DNA of 64,000 bases from Sorex araneus (taxonomy: Eukaryota > Chordata > Mammalia > Eulipotyphla > Soricidae), in assembly GCF_027595985.1 (NCBI RefSeq), contig NC_073305.1, positions 165,134,475-165,198,474 of the forward strand, read 5' to 3'. Made by a program: the position numbers and the translations under genes. The notes beneath the pieces were generated by a model. The model saw nothing but the letters and a program-made list of their open reading frames with translations. It made no database searches and was not told the origin of the DNA. Every line of letters starts with the position of its first letter. Within the stretch, counting starts at the first letter, position 1. Below are positions 50,355-59,300 of the stretch, in pieces.

Positions 50355-53300
50355 CAGTGCTAAAATCAAGGCCCACATTTGAGGCATGTGCTCTCTAGCT
50401 GAGTCACATCCCCAACCCCCAAACTTTTAAGATGAGAAATTTGGGGCTGGAGAGATTGTACTGGGATTAAGGCACTTACTTGCCTTGTGTACAGCTGACC
50501 TCAGTTTGATCCCTGGCACCACCAGGAGTGGTCCCCGGAATAGAGCCAGGAGAAAGATGTGAATTATCTTAAAAATTATCTTTAAAATTATCTTAAAAAT
50601 GATCTTAAGAATTATCTTAAAAATTACTTGGAGTGCCCAGAGAATTTAGTAATGCCATGGAATGACCTCAGATAAAGCAGATAAGAAGGGGCAAGGATGA
50701 AGATGAAGCCCTGCAGTGAACGTGGGTCCTGTATATGTGAGACTCTGGATTTCAGCACCCACACCACAGGGTATGTGTAGGGAACATGCACGTATGCACA
50801 TTTGCACAGGGCTTGTGCACATATTTGCATGGGAAAGCCCCAGATTCCATCCCTGACACCACATGGTTCCCCAAGCACTTCTGGGAGTGACACTCTCCCC
50901 TACCCCGCAAATACTAAGCCTTTGCACACCTCTGGATGTGGTCCCTCTGAAGTAAAGAAAAAGCATATGCCTATATACATATAGTTGTAAATACAATTTC
51001 GTTATAGGGATTTTTTTTACTTTTTTAATTAAATCACTGTGAGATAGACCCTTACAAAGCTCTTTACAGTTCAGTCATACATGTTCCAACACCCATCCCT
51101 CCACCAGTATACGTTTCCCAGCACCAGTGTCCCCAATTTCCCACTGGGTGTAGTTCAAAAACTTAAAAAAAAAAAAAGGAAAGGGTAAAACAGAAAGTTC
51201 TCTTAAGAAAGATTCTTACTTGTACCAAAATGGTTATTCCCAAGATATAAACTACTTTTCTTTCTGGACATCTCAAAGTTAACTTTGATGGTCTACAGTC
51301 TGACAGTTTAGTAAAACCACTGTAGCACTGTCACACCATTAGCCTGTTCATGGATTTGCTCAAGTGGGCACCAGTAACGTCTCTATTGTGAGATTGTTGT
51401 TACTGTTTTTGGCATATCGAATATGCCATGGGGATCTTGCCAGGCTCTGCTATGGCAGCATACTCTCGGTAGCTTGCCGGGCTCTCTGAGAGGGATGGAG
51501 GAATTGAACCTGGGTCAGCCACATGCAAGGCCAACACCCTACCCACTGTGCTATTGTTCCAGCCAAAAAATCAGAGTTTTGATCTTGTGTGTCACAGAAT
51601 TTCCCTAACAACCATCAGTCCAACATGCTGGCTCAGAGGATAATTGGTGTCACGAGGGGGGGGTGTAAATAAGTGCATCCTTTGCTTTGTCTTTCTTATA
51701 TGACCCTTATTGAGTATGGATGTGATTGAGGTAAAATGTGGTTGATGTAGCTAAGTAATGACTCACCAAAGTGAACTAAAGTTTGTGACGAAAGATTAAT
51801 TTCAGTGACTTTGCAGCCAGTCCATTGCTAATGATAAACTTTACCCCAGTGGAAAATGCATGTAGTTGTTGGATTCAAGGAGCAGTGGGTTTAATGTTTA
51901 TTTTAATGAAAAATATTTATGTCAGTGTTAATGATTCAAAAATTTACAAGAGGAAAACTTTAAATCCATTTAATAAACCCATTGTAAAGTCATTTTTTTC
52001 TTGGTCATACCAGGCAGTGCTCAGAGGTAACTCCTAGCTCTGCAGTCAGAAATTATTCCCAGCGGTGCTTAGGGGGACTTGTATGTGATGCCAGGGATTG
52101 AACCTGGGTCAGCCATATGCAAGGCAAATACCCTACCTGCTGTACTACCTTTCCTGCCCCAAATTATTTCTTCATTTTAGGGGGAAGGGAAGTCACGCCC
52201 GATGGTACTCAGGTGTTACTCCTGGCTCTGAACTCAGAAATAACTCCTGACATGCTCAGGGGACCGTATATTTACTAAAAATAAATTGCAAAAGGGCCGC
52301 ATGGCGGCTGTCTCTCTCCACCACCTGTGTTCGGTAGTCTCGGGCTGCTTCCCCACCCCGGGGAGGTCGATGGCGAAGGGAGAACGAAGAAGGGAAATGA
52401 AAGCCAGGCTGGTTGGAGTCAGTTGCAGTTTATTCCATTCCTATCTCCATTCTCCTCTGATTCTCCCTCTGCTTCTCCCTTCCTCATGCTACTTCATTCT
52501 CTGTCTGAATCCCACATCAATCTCCTTCTGGCCCTCTGTTTTCCTTCTCCTTCTGGCTCTGAATTCCCCAGCCCACTCTTACAGCCTAGTTAAATCCCCC
52601 AGCACGAGGGGTTGGGGCTTACACACAGGTGTGGTCACAATTAATAGGGGTAAAATCTTTCCCTCAGGGGATGCTGTTTCTAGGACAGATTGTCTTTCAG
52701 CTGGATGACCCACCCAAGAGTGGAATCTCATGGGTGCATTTCTTCCCTCCTGTCCAACAAACACATAGGCATTCATAATAATAATAATTTTGTATGGACA
52801 GAGTAAGAGATACATTAAGCTTATAGAATTGCTCTCCTGGGGTCATCTCAATCTCAGACTACAGTGCTCAGGCCAGATTAGTCTTTCCTATCCCTAGCAG
52901 GGTCCTAATCTCATTGTTACTTTTGGATCATGACAGCATTTGTCCATGACCATGCTCTCAACTTATAGTTGAGTATTGTGGCACTTTGACCTGGCCCATT
53001 TCAATGCCAGGGTAGCTTACAGCTTTCCCTGGGCCCATTCAGTCCCTCATTGGAATCCTGCTTTTGGGGTGCTAGGAACTAAGGGCAACTGAGGCTTAAG
53101 TCAAGGAAGCAGATGCTCTGGAGTTTGTATTATTGGAGACAATTTATTCCTAAGTTACAAAAGCATAATATTAACTGTCTTCCTTTGTCCATACAAAAAA
53201 ATGCTTTAAAGTAAACTATTCAAAAGATATAAGGAGAGGAGAAAGGCAATATCAACTTACAAGTTCAGTGTCCTAGAAGGAGATCTGACCTTACAAGTTA

Positions 53301-56300
53301 ACAGAATCTGATTAGGGGGAAAAGCTGATCAACTGGTTGGGGAAGAGAGCATAGAGAAGTTATGTATAAGCACAGAGGAATGGGAGTGACTCAGAAGTAC
53401 TGTGATGGTGTAACCTGATAAACCTTAGGTCCTTGCAGCAAGGGAGAAAGGACAAACCAATGTTATCCTACAGGGGACCATATGGAATGCTGGGGATCAA
53501 ACCCAGGTTGACTGTGTGCAAGGCAAACATCCTACCTTCTGGGCTATCACTCTGCCTCCTCAGTTTTAAAAGTCTCTGTATATGGATGTCATCAATATCA
53601 TCATCATCATCCCGTTGATTGTCGATTTTCTTGAGAGATCTCAGTAATATCTCATTTGTCCTAGCCCTAAGATTTTAGAAGGCTCTCGTTACTCATCCCT
53701 CCCAACAGTGCCACATTGGAGGCTCTTTCAGGGTCAGGAGAATGAGACCCATCATTGTTACTGGTTTTGGCATATGAATACACCATGGGGAGTTTTCCAG
53801 GCTCTCCCATGTGGGCAGGAAACTCTCGGTAGCTTGCCAGGTTCTCCGAGAGGGAGAACTAGGCTATAAGATGTCTTCCGGGAGCTTGGTATTATAGTCT
53901 TTTGATGTTGGCTGTGGATGGGATTACACAGCACCGGGGGCGGGGGGGGGAGGGACAGTTTCTGGGTGTAACTGCCTAGCTACTGGAAAATTGGGGATCT
54001 GGGTGGAAGAGGCTGAGTCCCGATCCGAGCAGGCTTGGAGATCTCAGCTCTGGATCCCACACACCTGGGTTCCTTTGCTGGTTCCTTCATGATTGAGGCT
54101 CATCGGAACATGTGGAGAGGGGCCTTGAGCATGGCTGTGGCTGGGGTCTTCAGCTGCGGGGGGGTCTGCTCAGAGCAGGGAGGGAAACTCAACCCACACC
54201 CTCCGAGGGGCTCCGATAAGGACAGCCAGGTGCGGGGGCAAGAGACTCTGCCATATATGGATATACAAAGGTAAAAAGACAGAAATGGCCTAACTTTACA
54301 GTAGAATGTATCTCTGAATGAAGGGGTCATAACAATACTTGATTTTCTCCTGTTATGATTCTAAAAGAAATAAAATCATGAAAAAAGGAAGGAAACACTT
54401 TTACTTCTCCTAAACTTGTGAATAATAAAAACCATAGATTGTATAATTATGTCAGATTACATAGCTATTATTATCATTATCACTGTACTTTGGGACCAAA
54501 CCCAGTGATGCTTGAGAGCTACTCTTGGCTCTGTGCTCAGGGATCACTCCTGGTTGCTGCTTGGGAGACCACATGTGGTGCTGAGGATCGAATCTGGGTT
54601 GGCTTCATGCAAGGAAATCTCCTTGCCCACTGTATCATTTCTCCAGCCCTCCTTGTATGGTATTGGATCAAAATATACTTGAAAACAATGGTTTTGAGTT
54701 CCAGCACTTTACTTTTCTCTCCTAGATGGTGGTGGCCAGTGTAAGGGCAGGGGTAATTTCTCTGGTGTATGATCACAGCGGCATAACCCTGGAGAGCCTG
54801 CTCTACCTCATAGACAAAGCTCTGGATGGACAGAGGGTAACAAGCATGGGGATACTTAGCAACGGAAATAGCAGAGAAGTCAATTTACTCCAAGGTAAGT
54901 CTGAGCACTGTAATGAACATCCCACTTTGCACCTGCTTGATGTTTGCACACATGGATGGCCTTCGGAGTACGATTTGATTTCCAGGTTGCTGAGAGATGA
55001 TTGTGATCCCCTGATCTCAGCAGTACAATTGCTCTCTTAGTCAAGGGAACAAGTCTTGTTCTTCCATCCTTCAAGTGATTGGATAAGGCCCACCCGTAAT
55101 GGAGAGGGTAATCTGCTTCATGGAATCCACCTCCTCATCCTCAACCTTACAGACATGCTCAGAATGTTTGACTAATTATCTGGGTCCTTATGGTGCAGTC
55201 CAGTTGACAGGTAAAATTAATCATCACACCATTAAAGAACAGCTCTCCTTGCCCCCTTCCTTCTAACCCCTGGGGACCACTTACAGTTTTACTCTCTATA
55301 CCTCTAAGATGGCAGAGCAGCCATGCAACATCTTATAGCCTAGTTCTCCCTCTCTGAGAACCTGGCAAGCTACCAAGAGCTTCCTGCCCGCACAGGAGAG
55401 CCTGGCAAGCTCCCCATGACGTATTCATATGCCAAATAGAGTAATGATGGGTCTCATTCTCCTGATCCTGAAAGAGCCTCTAATGCAGCACTGTTGGGAA
55501 GGACGAGTAAAGAGAGGCTGCTAAAATCTCAGGGCTAGGATGAATGGAGACTTTGCTGGGCCTGCTTGAGCAAAATCGACGATCAACAGGATAATAGTGA
55601 TAGTGATAGTGATACCTCTAAGATATCAACACCTTAGCCATCTCATATAAGTGATCTTATAGTACTTGAATTTTTTGTGATTAATTTATTTTACTAATGT
55701 CCTCAAGGTCCATCTAAGTTGAAGCATGTGATTGGATATCCTTCCCCTGCTTTAATGATTGAATGATATTCTATTTTAAGAACATACCACAGTTCATTTT
55801 AACCCCTACCCTACCCACATTGCTAGGAATCATATTCAGGGCCTCACATGTGATATGCTGGTGATCCACTGAGCTCACCTACAATCCTCCCTTCATCTGT
55901 GGATGGAGATTTGGGTTGCTTTTACCCTCTGGCCCTTGTGAATAGTGCTTATGTCTGGGGCCAGAGTGATAGTACAGCAGGTAGGGCACTTGTCTTGCAC
56001 ACAGCCAATCTAGGTTTGAACCCTGGCTCCTTATATGGTCCTCTGAGACCGCTAGGAGTCATCCCTGAGCACAGAGCCAGGAGTAAGCTCTGAGCACCAC
56101 CAGGTGTGGCCCTAAAACATATATTTGTATGTGTATACTGTATGTATAGTATGTATATACAGATAATAGACAGATAGACATATATATATGTATATATAGT
56201 TTGCGCTTCTCCACATGGGTGTGCAATTCTGTCTCTGAAATTCTGCTTTCAGTAGCCTTGGCTATATATCCAGGAATAGGATCACAAGGAATTTCTCTTC

Positions 56301-59300
56301 TTAATATTTTGAAGAACCTCTTCATAATAGCTGCACCACTTTGTAGTCTGACCAGTTGTGAACAAGTTGTCCAATTTCTTCATGCCCCCATTCACCCATA
56401 TAATCTTGTGACTTGGGGGTGTGGGGTCTTTGGCTTACTTTTCTCTGATGGCTAGTGATGCTATGCTCCTTTCATATGCTTGTTGGCAATTTACATAACA
56501 TTTCCACGGAAATGACTCTTCTTATCCTTTATCCACTTTTTCATTTGGTCTATTTGATTTGGGATTAAGCTAGAGACCTTCGTCATAACATCCAAGTGAT
56601 TACCAAACATTTTTTGCCCATTCTGTGGGTAGTCTTCCCTCTGTTGATTAAATCTGCAAGGCACCAGAGTTGTTCAGGCTGATGAAAGGGAAGCAATTTT
56701 CATGGCAGGAAACTAAGACCTATAAATCGCTGGACATTAGCAAAATCCTTTATACTCCCAAATGGCTTCCACCACAAAGGAAAGGATTGATTGATAGTGT
56801 CAATTATCAATGTTCTGGAGCATCTTCGAAAAAAATTTAATAGCTAAATTCTTGGGGAGAAAGGAGATGATGAGCACAGCTGGTGTGGCCCCAGAACAAA
56901 TAAACTGATAATAGTAACAATAACACAAGGCTGGAACCAAGTACAGCAGATAAGGCTTTTGTCTTGGACACAGCTGACCTGGGTTCGATCCCTGGCATCC
57001 TTATGGTCCACTGAACCAAGGCAGAAGTGACCCCTGAGTACAGAGCCCAGAGCCCTGCCGGGTGTGGGCCCCAAAACTAAAATAAATAAGTAAATTTTAT
57101 ATTAATTAATTAAATGAATGTAAAAATAATAGCAATAACAAAATGTCAGAAAGCTAAATGTCTTTTGATAGAACTGTTATTTTTCTCTAAAGCTTTTGCC
57201 TTCAAAACAAAATGCGGGATTGATAACTCAAAGAAAGAGTGCATATGCTTTTGCTTGTGGGAAGCCCACTTCAAAGCCTGGACCCTCATGGTCCCCTGAA
57301 CACCAAACCAGGAGTAGCCCCTGAGTACCACCAGGGCGTAGCCCCCAGCTTCCCAGAAACAAGTACCAAAAATGCAGTTGTCTCGTGCTCCATTCACCTG
57401 GAGAGATGCTGAGCTGCCGGGTTCCCTTGCCTGACTCTGTCTTCATTTCCTGGTGAAGTCATCCCAACTCCTTTAGCAGAGGCTGCAAACACACACTGAT
57501 AGGCTGAGTCTTTAGCCAGCAGGCCCGGCAAGTAAGGGTTTCTGTCACATTCACCACCTCTAGGACCTTCCGCTCCAAGTGACTTAGTTTTCGATTGATC
57601 ATTGCAGGAACTATTTCTGCACTCTAGCTTGATTGTAAAATCCCAAGTCCCACCGGCCATCCACCTTCGGCTCTTCTGTAAGCCTGGTACTACCTCACAC
57701 TGCTGCCTAGTGGATGCAAAGAAAAACATGATATTTTATACCTGAGTGTGCAGAGAAATCCTTAATGGGAGGGAGTCTGAGGCCAGGTTGGAGGACACTG
57801 GGACCTTTGTGACCCTAGCATGACACAGCAAGGAAGTGGGGTAGGTGGGTGGCCTGAAGATCTTGGTCTTAGGAACAGAAGCTGATAGGATGGCACTTTC
57901 ACATGTGGTGGCCCTGGGGATTGAACTCATGACCTAACACTTATTCAAGCACGACTTAAGCTTTTTAGCCATCTTTTAGTACCTCTGGAAATTGGCTTGC
58001 CATTAAATTTTTTTTCTCCCCCTACCTTCATTGTTGTTTGCTATGAGCAGGGATTGCACACCCTCCTGGCTGTGATGCTCACCGAGCACTGCATCTCACA
58101 TTGTGGTGCTTGCTGAGGTTTTATTCCTGTAGTGCTAGAGCTTGCACAGGTACTTGCCAAAGTATGGAGACAGAGTTTTGGTGACGGTACTTGCCAAGGG
58201 TCCCTGTGGTGGTCACATAGTGCTCTGCAGGGCTTACACTTCCTGGCTGTGATGCTTATATGCCTTTTTGTACTTGTGCTCTGGGGGAGGGGGGCCACAC
58301 ACCTTTTTTGTGTGTTCACATACACCTGACTGTGGTACAACCAGAAATCACTTGCAGCTCTGGGTATCACACACAGAAGAGCTGCCAGCCCCAGAGCACA
58401 AAGCTGCCAGGCCCACATGTGGTGCCTCTGGGATTTGAACTTGTGACTTGATGCTTGCAGGCTCCCATTCAAAGGGCCTGTGTTCATCCTCCGGCCCCAC
58501 ACATTGGCTTTCTGAATTGCGGCTACATTTTTACCAACTGCTGAGTTTCTGTGCTTGATAATATTACAAACTAATACGCAGCTTGGGTTCTACTCTCCTT
58601 TCCCGCCCCCACGCCCCCCACCCCCACCCCATCCAGGCTATAACATTGGGGTTAAAAATGTATTGCGGCCCGAAGTGAGAGATTTCTGGGAGAAACTTGG
58701 AAGCTACGTGGTCCCTGAAGAAGAAGGGGGTCATGTGGATCTCTTTGTGCCACTTGGAGCATCAGGTGAGTTTTGAAAGCCAAGGGTCCTACTGCTTTAG
58801 GATGAGAGTGTGTGAGTTTGTGAGATCTGACCTTTGGTCAGATAATTCAGCCACAGTTTGCTTTTGCTTACTCTCTCTCGGTACTTCACATACTCGGGTA
58901 TTTATTTATAATAATTTGGGTGGGGGTTTGGACCATACTCTTTAGTGCTCAGGGGTTATTCCTGGCTCTGTGCTCAGGAGTGACTCAGGTGGTTCATATG
59001 TGGTGCCAGGACACTCAGCTAGGGTCAGCTGAGCGCAAGACAAGTGCCTTAGCCCCTGTACAGCCTCTCGGGCACTAGGCATTTGGGGGAACTGGATTGG
59101 AATTCAGGGTCAGGAATACTTGTTCCTGCTGAAATAGTCACTCAGAGCAAAAGCCAGCAGCAACAGCATTCTCTTTTCTTTCTTGAAAACATACCAAGTT
59201 CTGTCTCCTCAATATAAAGAAAGTGCCTGACCAGAACAGAATGCATAACCGGTCAGTCCGAGCAATCCCGCGGCCCTCCACCACTGCCCCACCCCCTGCC

